Positions 23,457 to 31,780 are shown, counted from the first letter of the stretch. The stretch: 41,361 nt of DNA from Hyphomicrobiaceae bacterium (GCA_025359185.1 JANYHF010000045.1:1-41361), one strand, 5' to 3'. The notes: generated by a model not told the origin, from the sequence alone. Made by a program: numbers and translations.

Positions 23457-24284
23457 TTACTTCACCGCGCCCGCCGTCAGCCCACGGATTAGCTGGCGGG
23501 AAAACACGACATAGAGCACCAGCACCGGAATGATGGCGACACTCAGAGCCGCCAGTACGGCGTTCCAGTCGGTCACGTACTCGCCGATGAATTGTTGGAT
23601 GCCCAGCGTGATGGTCTGCGCGCCGTTGCCGGGCGCCAGCAGCAGCGGGAACCACAGATCGTTCCAGACCGGGATCATGCTGAACACGGCCACCGTCGCC
23701 ATGGCCGGGCGCAGCAGCGGCAGGATCACATAGACAAAGATCTGATATTCGCTGACGCCCTCGGCGCGGCCTGCCTCTTTGAGGTCTTTGGGGATCTGGC
23801 CGACGAACTCGCTGAGAATGAAGACCGACAGCGGCAGTCCTTGCGCGGTGTAGACGAGGATGAGTCCAGTCCAGGTGTTCACGAGGCCCATGCCGACGAT
23901 CAGCTTCAATATGGCGACCGAACCTAGCCGGATCGGCACCATGATGCCGATGGAGAGATACAGCTTCAGTAGCGTTGCGCCCTTGAACCCGTATTCGGTC
24001 AGCGCCCAAGCCGCCATGGCGCCGATGATCAGCACAAGGGCGATCGTGACGACCGTCACCAAAACACTATTGAAAAAGTAAAGCGGTACCTGACTGTCCG
24101 AAAATACCTTTTGATAGCCGACCAGCGAGAACGTGTCTGGCCCCGGCAGCGACAGCGGCGAGCCGAAGATGGCCGTGCGCGACTTGACGGAGTTAATCAG
24201 GATCAGGAAGATGGGAAACAGCGCCAACAGTGTGTAGGCCGCGAGAATGGCATGGACGGCGAAGGTGCTGGCGCGGCGGTTCAT
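23457..24284 (-). CDS. Carbohydrate ABC transporter permease (MalG-like)
   Basis: A 275-residue inner-membrane subunit with six predicted helices. The cytoplasmic EAA loop is clear: LKEAGRAEGVSEYQIFVYVI, then LPLLRPAM, at about residues 185-212, where the ATPase would dock. The C-terminus (RQLIRGLTAGAVK) is the standard ending of this class. It starts 12 bases after the stop of the second permease and forms, with that and the binding protein, a CUT1-type importer likely for an amino sugar or its disaccharide. No ATPase gene follows; the operon ends here against the dksA stop. Confidence 0.93.
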   Translation of the reverse strand: MNRRASTFAVHAILAAYTLLALFPIFLILINSVKSRTAIFGSPLSLPGPDTFSLVGYQKVFSDSQVPLYFFNSVLVTVVTIALVLIIGAMAAWALTEYGFKGATLLKLYLSIGIMVPIRLGSVAILKLIVGMGLVNTWTGLILVYTAQGLPLSVFILSEFVGQIPKDLKEAGRAEGVSEYQIFVYVILPLLRPAMATVAVFSMIPVWNDLWFPLLLAPGNGAQTITLGIQQFIGEYVTDWNAVLAALSVAIIPVLVLYVVFSRQLIRGLTAGAVK

Positions 24285-24296
24285 GTCAGCCCCACC

Positions 24297-25259
24297 CTAA
24301 TAGCTATAGCGCTGCAGGCGCCGCTGGATGAGCACGAGATAGATCATCAACCCGGCGAGGATGATGAGGAACATCATCGTCGCCACGGCTGAGCCCATGG
24401 TGCGGTCACCAAGTTGGAGCTGGTGCCCGAAGAACGTCCGGTAGAAGAAAGTGCCCATGATATCGGTGGCGAAGTTCGGCCCGGCGATGGCGCCTTTGAC
24501 GGCGTATATGAGATCGAAGGCGTTGAAATTGTTGACGAAGGTCAGCACCGAAACGAGACCGATTGTCGGTGCGATCAGCGGCAGTTTTATATGCGTGAAA
24601 ATCTGCCGGGCGTTGAGGCCGTCGACACGGGCGGCATCGATGAAGTCTTCTGGTATAGCGATCAGCGCCGTGTAAATGAGAATCATTGGGATGCCGACGA
24701 ACTGCCAGACCGACATCAGCGAGATTGTGATGAGCGCGGACGATTCGAGGCCGAGCCACGGCGCGAACCAGCTTTGCATTCCAATAGCAGCCAGGAAGCT
24801 CTTGGACACGCCCCACAGCGGTGACAGGATCAGCTGCCAGATGAAGCCGATGATGACGACGGAGAGCATGGTCGGCATGAAGATCAGCGTACGGTAAGCG
24901 GCGCGGCCGGTAAGCTTGCTCTGGCTGAGTAGCGCGGCGAGCAGCAACCCGATCGGGTTCTGCACCAGCATGTGAATGAGAAAGAACCAGCTATTGTTGC
25001 GAAAGGCATTCCAGAACGGTTTTGACCAGGTGTCGTCGAAGAGCAGCGTGCGGAAATTGTCGAGGCCTGCGAAGCGGGAGGAGCCGTCGGGCGCGACGTG
25101 GTACATCGCATAGGCGATCGTTGCGATGAGAGGGTAGACGGCAAAGAGGGTGTAAATGGCAAGCGCTGGGCCGAGGAACACGGTGATGAGGACCGCAAAC
25201 CGTGCCTTGGAGAGCCCGACCAGGCCGAAGTTGCGTTGCTCTGCCGGCGTGTCGGTCAT
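24297..25259 (-). CDS. Carbohydrate ABC transporter permease (MalF-like)
   Basis: A 320-residue inner-membrane permease with about six helices. The EAA loop reads IPEDFIDAARVDGLNARQIF, then THIKLPLIAPT (about 208-238). The N-terminus has the usual first helix, VLITVFLGPALAIYTLFAVY. It is preceded by the binding-protein gene, with three stem-loops in the 167-base gap, and followed by the partner permease. It belongs to the same importer as its neighbours. The substrate is taken from context: amino-sugar genes surround it. Confidence 0.93.
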   Translation of the reverse strand: MTDTPAEQRNFGLVGLSKARFAVLITVFLGPALAIYTLFAVYPLIATIAYAMYHVAPDGSSRFAGLDNFRTLLFDDTWSKPFWNAFRNNSWFFLIHMLVQNPIGLLLAALLSQSKLTGRAAYRTLIFMPTMLSVVIIGFIWQLILSPLWGVSKSFLAAIGMQSWFAPWLGLESSALITISLMSVWQFVGIPMILIYTALIAIPEDFIDAARVDGLNARQIFTHIKLPLIAPTIGLVSVLTFVNNFNAFDLIYAVKGAIAGPNFATDIMGTFFYRTFFGHQLQLGDRTMGSAVATMMFLIILAGLMIYLVLIQRRLQRYSY

Positions 25260-25295
25260 TTCAATTTCGGGTATTTCGGTGACGTACTGACGTAG

Positions 25296-25415
25296 GTTGG
25301 GTCAAGCCTTCGCACGACCCAACTTTGAGCGGTGGGCGGTTCAGGTGTTGGGTCGCGCGCAGGCTGACCCAATCTACAAGCGAGCCGGTGCCAGGCACCC
25401 TTGGCGCCTGGCACC
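25296..25415. repeat. Three stem-loops between binding-protein and permease genes
   Basis: Hairpin 1: GTTGGGTC (25296-25303) with GACCCAAC (25316-25323). Hairpin 2: TTGGGTC (25348-25354) with GACCCAA (25366-25372), reusing the same arm sequence. Hairpin 3: GGTGCCAGGC (25387-25396) with GCCTGGCACC (25406-25415), a perfect 10-bp stem just past the binding-protein stop. Such intercistronic hairpins often stabilise the upstream binding-protein mRNA or partly terminate transcription. The repeated TTGGGTC arms look like a REP-type element. Confidence 0.75.
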
Positions 25416-25426
25416 CCGCCAGCCGC

Positions 25427-26683
25427 TTACTTCTTATGCGGTTCGTACCACTTGGACAGTCCCTCTTCGGTCTGCTTGCCAGCGGCTTCCGGCGTCATCG
25501 TGCCATTGATGACCTGGGCCGACACGTTCCACAGTTCGTTCTCAAAGTTCGGCGTACCGCGTGACAAGATCTGGTAACTGTTGCGGATCGTCGACTTGCA
25601 CTTGGCCCGCCAGGAGACGAATTCCTGCGCCACGTCGTCCTTCACCGTCACCTTGGCATTGGAGAGCGGGAAGAAGCCCGGCAGCTCGTTGGCAAAGATG
25701 TTGGCAAATTCATCTGTCGCCATCCATTCCAGAAACACCTTGGCGTCGGCTGAGTTCTTGGACTTGGAATTCATGCCGATGCCGATATCGGTGTGGTCGG
25801 AGATGTAGCAATCCTTGGCGCCCGCCGGGGTCGGTGGCGAGAACGCGCCGAGCTTGAACGCGCCATCCTTGCGGAAGGTGGAGATGTCCCACGAACCCGC
25901 CGGGTAGATCGCGGCCTTGCCGAGCGAGAACAAGTTCTGGCTGTCGGGATATTTCTGCGCCTTGTAGCCGTCGCCGAGATAGGGCCCCCACTTGGCCAGC
26001 GACTTCCACACATTCACATAGGGCGCATCGGTCAGTTTGGCGGTGCCTTTGATCAGGCCAGCGCGGCCGTCTTCGCCCATCCAGTAGTTGGGTCCGATGT
26101 TCTGAAACCCCATGGTTGCGGATTCCCACTGGTCATTCGTCCCCATGGCGAGCGGCGTATACGTGCCATCCTTCTTGAACTTCTCAAGCACGGCAAAGAA
26201 CTCGTCCTCGGTCTTGGGAACTTCGGCGCCGACCTTGGCGAAGGCGTCCTTGTTGTACATGAAGCCGTGGATGACGGCACCCATCGGCAGGCAGAACGTG
26301 GTCTTGCCGTCGTCCGTCGTCCACGCACTCTTGGCGACTTCCGAGAAGTTCTTCATGCCGTCCAGTTCGTTCAATCCGGCAAGGTGCCCCTTCTTGAACA
26401 GTTCGAGCGAGGCGTCGAACGGCCGACAGGTGATGAGGTCGCCCGCCGTGCCGCCATCCAGGCGCGCGTTCAGGCCAGCGTTGTATTCGGTTGGCGGCGA
26501 TGGCGCGAACTCGACCTTGATGTCGGCGTGCTTTGCGTTGAACGCCGGGATGATCTTATTCTTCCAGATGTCGGCGTCGTCATTGCGCCAGCTCTCGATC
26601 TTGATCGAGCCAGCTAGAGCAGTGGCGCTGAGCCCCGCCAGAAGCGCGGCGGCAAGCGCCGTTGTGACAAGCGTATTTTTCAT
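25427..26683 (-). CDS. ABC transporter sugar-binding protein
   Basis: A 418-residue periplasmic extracellular solute-binding protein (family 1). Signal peptide at about 1-24 (VTTALAAALLAGLSATALAG). The mature start IKIESWRNDDADIWKNKIIP, then FNAKHADIKVEFAP, and the later GKAAIYPAGSWDISTF and FLEWMATDEFANIF segments are typical of CUT1 binding proteins. ATG 26683 directly precedes the signal peptide and has GGAGGAAG about 11 bases upstream; 25 codons of open frame before it are non-coding. It lies 46 bases after the murQ stop, in the same leftward operon. Ligand inferred as a GlcNAc- or MurNAc-type sugar. Confidence 0.93.
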   Translation of the reverse strand: MKNTLVTTALAAALLAGLSATALAGSIKIESWRNDDADIWKNKIIPAFNAKHADIKVEFAPSPPTEYNAGLNARLDGGTAGDLITCRPFDASLELFKKGHLAGLNELDGMKNFSEVAKSAWTTDDGKTTFCLPMGAVIHGFMYNKDAFAKVGAEVPKTEDEFFAVLEKFKKDGTYTPLAMGTNDQWESATMGFQNIGPNYWMGEDGRAGLIKGTAKLTDAPYVNVWKSLAKWGPYLGDGYKAQKYPDSQNLFSLGKAAIYPAGSWDISTFRKDGAFKLGAFSPPTPAGAKDCYISDHTDIGIGMNSKSKNSADAKVFLEWMATDEFANIFANELPGFFPLSNAKVTVKDDVAQEFVSWRAKCKSTIRNSYQILSRGTPNFENELWNVSAQVINGTMTPEAAGKQTEEGLSKWYEPHKK

Positions 26684-26729
26684 GAGCGTCTTTCTTCCTC
26701 CCAATGAACGTACAAGGCCACGAAAGTCT

Positions 26730-27635
26730 CTAAGCGGAACGTAAGCGCTCCAGGGCAAGGCGTAGATTGCCTTGGGTGAGTGTCAACAAATGCTGGGCGT
26801 CCGGATAGGATTTTGCGCCGGAACATAAGAGAACCGCCGGTTTGACGTGACCGTCGCATGCTTCCAGCGCCGACGCAGCACGACCATCGCTGGCCCCGCT
26901 GATCGCCGCGACGATGCTGCGGGCACGCAGCTTCAGCTTCGCATTGTCAGCTTTCAGATTAACCATCATGCCGTCGTGAACGGCGCCTAGCCTGATGTTG
27001 ACGAGCGTCGAGAGGAAATTCAGCGCCGCCTTCTGGGCTGTGCCTGCACCCATCCGTGTGGACCCTCCGATGACTTCGGGGCCAGAGGCGAGGAGGATTT
27101 CTTGGTCGCAAGCCTCGCCCAGCGGCGAGCCCGCGTTGTTGACGATGGCTATGGTAGCGGCGCCGCGCACGCGAGCATGGTGGGCGGCGGCAACAGTGTA
27201 TGGCGTACTTCCCGAGGCGGCGATGGCGATCAGGGCATCGGCCGCACCGCAGCAGGCCGCCTCCACGTCAGCGCGTGCGGCTGTTTGATTGTCTTCCGCA
27301 TCGGCGAGGGTGTCGAACATGGCAGCGCGGCCACCGGCGATGCAATAGGCGATGCGGTCTTCGGCCAACCCGAAGGTTGCAGGAAGTTCCGCGCCGTCCT
27401 GCACGCCAACGCGGATCGAAGTGCCGGCGCCGGCGTAGATCAACCGTCCGCCAGCGGATAGTTTCTTAGCTATCAGCTGCGCTGCGGACGAAATGGCGGG
27501 CAGGGCGTTGCGAACAGCGTCGAGCGCGCGCTGCTGGCCATCGGCAAACGCGGAGAGGATCGCGAGATCGTCCCAGGTATCGATGCCACGATGGCTCGCC
27601 ACGGTCTGCTCGGTCTGTCGGGGTACAACGCTCAT
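26730..27635 (-). CDS. murQ: N-acetylmuramic acid 6-phosphate etherase
   Basis: A 301-residue SIS-domain lyase that splits the lactyl ether of MurNAc-6-phosphate to give GlcNAc-6-phosphate and D-lactate, used in peptidoglycan recycling. Motifs: YAGAGTSIRVGVQDGAELPATF with the catalytic Glu, AEDNQTAA, AASGSTPYTVAA, and GGSTRMGAGTAQKAALN, all close to the MurQ consensus. Length is normal for the family. ATG 27635 was chosen because MSVVPRQTEQT begins the family's N-terminus; 99 codons upstream in frame lie across the divergent promoter and are not coding. It is the first gene of the leftward operon. Its product, GlcNAc-6-phosphate, is the substrate of NagA encoded on the other side. Confidence 0.93.
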   Translation of the reverse strand: MSVVPRQTEQTVASHRGIDTWDDLAILSAFADGQQRALDAVRNALPAISSAAQLIAKKLSAGGRLIYAGAGTSIRVGVQDGAELPATFGLAEDRIAYCIAGGRAAMFDTLADAEDNQTAARADVEAACCGAADALIAIAASGSTPYTVAAAHHARVRGAATIAIVNNAGSPLGEACDQEILLASGPEVIGGSTRMGAGTAQKAALNFLSTLVNIRLGAVHDGMMVNLKADNAKLKLRARSIVAAISGASDGRAASALEACDGHVKPAVLLCSGAKSYPDAQHLLTLTQGNLRLALERLRSA

Positions 27636-27643
27636 AGTCGCAT

Positions 27644-27810
27644 CAATACCAAAACAACTCCACTTGTCCAGAGGAATCCGGAGTGCATTTTTTCCTCGCT
27701 GTGGAATTGAAGAATAATATGAGAAAAAACAGTGATTTGGTTGCGAAATGGCTCTGAGGGCTAAGGGTCCGCCATTATTTTCTTCCCATGTGGTATTGTT
27801 GTGGTATTGT
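27644..27810. promoter_or_regulatory. Operator-like sites in the divergent amino-sugar promoter region
   Basis: Between murQ (start 27635, minus) and the kinase gene (start 27817, plus). On the right, TGTGGTATTGT occurs twice in perfect tandem (27789-27799 and 27800-27810), one helical turn apart. On the left, the complement of 27646-27664 and flanks reads GTGGAGTTGTTTTGGTATTG; the 21-base left site (27644-27664) matches the right site (27789-27809 read forward) at 17 of 21 positions in opposite orientation. The GntR/UTRA protein encoded two genes downstream is the obvious candidate to bind. TGGTATTG resembles half of the TGGT-rich sites of DasR/NagR-type regulators. Confidence 0.6.
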
Positions 27811-27816
27811 GCAAAT

Positions 27817-28710
27817 ATGGACCCGAATGGCCTCATTTTTCTTGGAATTGACGGCGGCGGCAGCCGCTGCCGGGCACGCCTGCGCGATGCGCGGGGCAAC
27901 GTGCTCGGTGAAGGCGAAGGTGGCCCGGCCAATATCTATCAGGACTTTGATGGGGCGGCGGCCTCAATCCTGACGGCAGCCAAGTCTGCCACGGCAGCCG
28001 CCGGGTTGGGCGAGCCTCGCATGACGGAGTTTCATTCCGGCATGGGGCTTGCCGGGATCGTCCTGTCCGAGAGCGCCGGGCGGTTGAAGGCGCAAGGGCT
28101 GCCGTTCGCGGCTATCACCCTGATCAATGATGCGTATGCCGCTTGTCTCGGAGCCCATGGCGGCGGCGACGGCGGAATTGTTATCGCGGGCACCGGCTCA
28201 GCCGGATACGTCATTGTAGACGGCAAGGGCACCGGTATTGGCGGCTGGGGTTTCGAGCTCGGCGACGACGGGTCTGGAGCGATCATGGGCCGGGAAGCGG
28301 TGCGGCGCGCCGTGCTCAGCATCGACGGACTGGGTCCTTCCTCTCCGCTCACGGAGTACATCCTCGCCGAAATGGGCCGTGATCAGCCCACACTGACACG
28401 CTGGGCGCGTTCGGCACGGCCAGTCGACTATGCCAGGTTCGCTCCGGAGGTGTTCAGGTTCGCAGAGCAGGAAGATCCCGTTGCCGCCGAAATCGTCGCG
28501 AAGGCCGTCGGCTCTGTGTTCGTCAGCGGCAAACGGCTTCTCCAACTCGGTGCGCCGATCCTATGTCTGCTCGGCGGCATGGCGGGACCACTGCTGCGGC
28601 AGATGTCCCCCAGCCTTGCTGCGTTCTTCGTCGAACCAGCCGCCGACGCCACCGACGGCGCCATCATGGCCGCACGCAAAGCCGCCGGTCTCAGCGAGGA
28701 CTGGTCATGA
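27817..28710 (+). CDS. BadF/BadG-type N-acetylglucosamine kinase
   Basis: A 297-residue ASKHA-fold kinase, likely phosphorylating GlcNAc (or MurNAc) at C6 after import. Motifs: GIDGGGSRCRARLRD (phosphate-1 loop), INDAYAACLGAHGGGDGGIV with the catalytic Asp, AGTGSAGYVIV, GGWGFELGDDGSGA (the Gly-rich GlcNAc-kinase signature) and LLGGMAGPLL near the end. ATG 27817 follows the tandem operator repeats by six bases and has no clear Shine-Dalgarno; 23 upstream codons in frame lie in the operator region. The next gene starts inside its stop codon (ATGA), beginning a run of coupled genes. Confidence 0.88.
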   Translation: MDPNGLIFLGIDGGGSRCRARLRDARGNVLGEGEGGPANIYQDFDGAAASILTAAKSATAAAGLGEPRMTEFHSGMGLAGIVLSESAGRLKAQGLPFAAITLINDAYAACLGAHGGGDGGIVIAGTGSAGYVIVDGKGTGIGGWGFELGDDGSGAIMGREAVRRAVLSIDGLGPSSPLTEYILAEMGRDQPTLTRWARSARPVDYARFAPEVFRFAEQEDPVAAEIVAKAVGSVFVSGKRLLQLGAPILCLLGGMAGPLLRQMSPSLAAFFVEPAADATDGAIMAARKAAGLSEDWS

Positions 28711-29474
28711 GCGCCGCCGACCACGTGTTTGCCCTCAAGCGCTTTGTGAGCAGTGACCCCGCACCGCTCTATGCCCGCGTGAAAAAGCTGGTGCGCGAGG
28801 CTGTCACGGCGGGCGATCTGCGCGAGGGCGATGCCGTCACCAGCGAGCGCGATGTGGCTGAACGGCTGCAAATCTCACGCGTGACGGTGCGTAAAGCCTT
28901 TGCCGAACTCGTGGACGAAGGCGTGCTGGTGCAGCGGCGCGGCTCGGGGACCTATGTCGCTTCCGGCAACAAACGCATCGAGCAGCATCTGTCGCGGCTG
29001 ACCAGTTTTACGCAGGATATGCGGCTGCGCGGCCTCAAGACCGACGCCGACTGGCTCGACCGGTCAATTGGTCTGCCGACGCCTGAAGAGGCGATGAAAC
29101 TCTCGTTGTCGCCGGGCGAATATGTCTCGCGGTTTCATCGGCTCCGGCGCGCGAACGATGTGCCGTTGGCGATTGAGCTTGCCGTCATTCCGCACAAATT
29201 CATGCCGGAGCCTGCAAGTGTCGAGGGGTCTTTGTATGCAGCGCTAAGCTCACTCGGTGTGCGTCCGACGCGGGCTCTGCAGCGCCTGCACGCGATTGCC
29301 CTCACCGATGCGGACGCGGCCCTTCTTGATCTGCCCGCAGGCAGCCCCGCCCTCTTCATCGAGCGCATCTCGTTCCTGCCCGATGGCCGCATCATTGAAT
29401 TCACCCGCTGCCACTATCGCGGCGACAGCTACGATTTCGTTGCCGAACTCACCATCGCGGCGGAGGCCAAATGA
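28707..29474 (+). CDS. GntR-family regulator with UTRA domain (HutC type)
   Basis: A 255-residue transcription factor. The winged helix-turn-helix covers about 18-85: PLYARVKKLVREAVTAGDL, then TSERDVAERLQISRVTVRKA, then FAELVDEGVLVQRRGSGTYV. The UTRA effector domain covers about 105-250 with YVSRFHRLRRANDVPLAIEL, then FIERISFLPDGRIIEFTRCH, then YRGDSYDFVAEL, the sugar-phosphate-binding fold of NagR/DasR/HutC. It probably represses the divergent amino-sugar operons and is released by GlcN6P or GlcNAc6P. ATG 28707 overlaps the kinase stop, and its own stop overlaps the next gene. Confidence 0.93.
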   Translation: MSAADHVFALKRFVSSDPAPLYARVKKLVREAVTAGDLREGDAVTSERDVAERLQISRVTVRKAFAELVDEGVLVQRRGSGTYVASGNKRIEQHLSRLTSFTQDMRLRGLKTDADWLDRSIGLPTPEEAMKLSLSPGEYVSRFHRLRRANDVPLAIELAVIPHKFMPEPASVEGSLYAALSSLGVRPTRALQRLHAIALTDADAALLDLPAGSPALFIERISFLPDGRIIEFTRCHYRGDSYDFVAELTIAAEAK

Positions 29475-30493
29475 CCAGCCACATGGCGCGCGAAACGCTT
29501 GAAGCGCCGGACGTGGTGGCGCAACTCATGCGCCGTAACGGTGCCGGTCTGGCCGAGTTGCGAAAGCTCTATGCGGCACGCAAGCCGTCCCACATCGTCA
29601 CCGTGGCGCGTGGCAGCTCCGATCAGGCGGCGGGGTATTTCAAATATCTGGTCGAGATCCTGCTTGGCATTCCGTGTGCGTCGGTTGGTGCGTCCATTGT
29701 GTCGATCTATGACCGGTCGCTGGCTTTGCGCGATTGCATCGTGGTCGCCATATCGCAGTCGGGCTCGGCGCCTGACTTGCTCGCATATGTGGCCGAAGTG
29801 AAACGCGCGGGGATTCCGCTGGTGGTGATCTCCAATCACGGCGACTCCGGTCTCGCGCGGGCCGCCGACATTTGTATCGACCTGGGCGCTGGCCCGGAGC
29901 TGAGCGTTGCCGCGACCAAGACTTTCATTGCGTCCGCTGCTATGGTTGCGAGGATCGCGGCCGAATGGGCGGAAGCGCCAGATCTGGTGGCCGCTAGCGA
30001 GCGGCTGCCGAGCGTCTTGGAAACGGCCAGCACTCTGCGTTGGGAGGCATTCGAAGAGGCGATGACCGCGGCCAAAGCGCTGTTCGTGCTGGGCCGCGGC
30101 CCCTCACTGCCGATCGCCAACGAAATCGCACTGAAGCTCAAGGAAACCTCGCAGCTGCACGCTGAGGCGTTTTCGGCGGCCGAAGTGGTGCATGGACCGA
30201 TGGAACTGGTCGAGCCCGGTTTCCCGGTGCTGCTGCTATCGCCCTCCGATGCGGCGTCTGTCACCAATCAGATGACGGCGAACAGGCTGCAGGCGGCGGG
30301 CGCGCGGCTCTACTGTGTGAGCAAGGACAGCAAGCTCCCAAACCATCTCGATTATCAGCCGGCCCACCACGTGCTGCTTGATCCGATCTCCATCATCCAG
30401 ACATTCTACGGTGCCGCTGAGCGCATATCGCGCGCCCGTGGCCGCGACCCCGACCGGCCGCGGTTGCTGAGCAAAGTGACCAAAACACTATGA
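29471..30493 (+). CDS. SIS-domain glucosamine-6-phosphate deaminase (NagB-II type)
   Basis: A 340-residue protein with two SIS domains, as in the isomerase half of GlmS without the glutaminase half. Domain 1 (about 35-165) has HIVTVARGSSDQAAGYFKYL, VAISQSGSAPDLLAYV and ELSVAATKTFIAS; domain 2 (about 195-325) has FVLGRGPSLPIANEIALKLK, then ETSQLHAEAFSAAEVVHGPM. The EIALKLKET...HAEAF segment is the GlmS active-site signature. In amino-sugar operons such proteins convert GlcN6P to fructose-6-P and ammonia. It is coupled by ATGA to the regulator upstream and nagA downstream. No NagB-I is present in the window, which supports the assignment. Confidence 0.9.
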   Translation: MTSHMARETLEAPDVVAQLMRRNGAGLAELRKLYAARKPSHIVTVARGSSDQAAGYFKYLVEILLGIPCASVGASIVSIYDRSLALRDCIVVAISQSGSAPDLLAYVAEVKRAGIPLVVISNHGDSGLARAADICIDLGAGPELSVAATKTFIASAAMVARIAAEWAEAPDLVAASERLPSVLETASTLRWEAFEEAMTAAKALFVLGRGPSLPIANEIALKLKETSQLHAEAFSAAEVVHGPMELVEPGFPVLLLSPSDAASVTNQMTANRLQAAGARLYCVSKDSKLPNHLDYQPAHHVLLDPISIIQTFYGAAERISRARGRDPDRPRLLSKVTKTL

Positions 30494-31650
30494 GCCGCCA
30501 TGCACTAACCGCTGAAGTGATCTTCGACGGCGAGGCGATGCGCCGTGATGTCGCCGTCGTGATCGATGGCGCGCGCATCGAAAAAGTGGTGCCCGTTCAA
30601 TCTGCGGACGCGCCGATACGTGATCTCGGGCCGGGTATGCTGGTGCCTGGCTTCATCGACGCGCAAGTGAACGGCGGCGGCGGCGTGCTGCTCAACGAGA
30701 CGCCGACGCTGGAGGGTGTGCGCGCCATTGCCGCTGCGCATCGCCGGTTCGGCACGACGGGGTTGTTGCCCACGGTCATCACCGATGCGCAAGACGTGAT
30801 GGAAGCTGCCGCTGGTGCCGTCGCCGAGGCGATCCGGTTCGGCGTGCCGGGCGTTCTCGGCATTCACATCGAGGGTCCCTTCATCGACCCTGCACGGAAA
30901 GGCGCACACGCAGAAAAATTCATTCGTAGACCTGCAGACAAGGATATCGACTGGCTGTGCAATTTGAAATGCGGCCGGATCCTTTTGACGCTGGCACCCA
31001 ATTGTGTGACCCCTGAGCACATCAAACGGTTGGCCATGGCCGGTGTGATCGTCAGCCTCGGCCATTCCGGCGCCACAGCCGAAGTGGCCCTGGCCGCTAT
31101 CGATGCGGGCGCGCGCGGCTTCACGCACCTTTTCAATGCCATGAGCCAGCTGAACGGCCGCGCACCGGGCATGGTAGGCGCGGCTCTTACGCATCCGGAG
31201 GCCTATTGCGGCGTCATCGCGGATGGCGCGCATGTGCATCCCATGGCTTTGTGCGCGGCGCTCAATGCCAAACCGCAGGGCAGATTGTTCTTTGTCTCGG
31301 ACGCTATGCCGAGCGCGGCGAGCGGGCCGTTGGCGTTCTCGCTGCAAGGTCGCCCCGTGCATGTGGAGGAGGGCCGGCTGCTTTTGGCCGACGGCACGTT
31401 GGCGGGTTCGCACATCACGATGGCCGATGCAGTGGACTATGGGCGCCAAGTGCTCGGCCTCAAGAACGAGGACGCCCTCAATATGGCCTCCCGCACGCCC
31501 GCCGCGTTCCTTGGGCTCGACCAACAGCTCGGCCGCATCACGTCAGGGTATCGCGCGACGATGGTGTTGCTGCGCAGCGGGGGAACGAACAAGACGTATA
31601 AGGTGCTCGCAACCTGGATCGACGGACAGATGACGGATGGAATGATATGA
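30490..31650 (+). CDS. nagA: N-acetylglucosamine-6-phosphate deacetylase
   Basis: A 386-residue amidohydrolase-fold deacetylase, giving glucosamine-6-phosphate and acetate from GlcNAc-6-phosphate. Motifs: GPGMLVPGFIDAQVNGGGGV, RFGTTGLLPTVITD, GIHIEGPFIDPARKGAH (metal Glu), VSLGHSGA and GFTHLFNAMSQLNGRAPG (metal His residues), FFVSDAMPSAASG (catalytic Asp), and LADGTLAGSHITM. Length is normal. The ATG overlaps the deaminase stop, completing the run kinase, regulator, deaminase, deacetylase. Both the kinase product and the MurQ product feed this enzyme. Confidence 0.96.
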   Translation: MSRHALTAEVIFDGEAMRRDVAVVIDGARIEKVVPVQSADAPIRDLGPGMLVPGFIDAQVNGGGGVLLNETPTLEGVRAIAAAHRRFGTTGLLPTVITDAQDVMEAAAGAVAEAIRFGVPGVLGIHIEGPFIDPARKGAHAEKFIRRPADKDIDWLCNLKCGRILLTLAPNCVTPEHIKRLAMAGVIVSLGHSGATAEVALAAIDAGARGFTHLFNAMSQLNGRAPGMVGAALTHPEAYCGVIADGAHVHPMALCAALNAKPQGRLFFVSDAMPSAASGPLAFSLQGRPVHVEEGRLLLADGTLAGSHITMADAVDYGRQVLGLKNEDALNMASRTPAAFLGLDQQLGRITSGYRATMVLLRSGGTNKTYKVLATWIDGQMTDGMI

Positions 31651-31680
31651 ACTGGTATGTTGCGACAGACTTCATCTGCG

Positions 31681-31739
31681 CAACCCCTCACGGTGTCCCT
31701 CTCCCTACAGGAGAGGGCGAAGGACAGGATGAGGAGTTG
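31681..31739. repeat. REP-like inverted repeat after nagA
   Basis: A 59-base imperfect palindrome. The core CCCTCTCC (31697-31704), loop CTACA, GGAGAGGG (31710-31717) pairs perfectly, and the ends CAACCCCTCA and TGAGGAGTTG pair with one mismatch. The G+C and CCTCTCCC/GGGAGAGG-rich shape is common in REP-type dispersed elements. It lies between nagA (stop 31650) and the oxidoreductase gene (start 31781), where it could act as a transcript end or mRNA stabiliser. Confidence 0.7.
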
Positions 31740-31780
31740 CTCTCTATGCTGATCTATAAACGCAATAGTCTTGGAGCCAC

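Noticed and set aside
22843-24009. 388-codon minus-strand frame across dksA and the MalG-like permease
   Set aside because: It spans two well-supported genes of opposite orientation and shows no family similarity.
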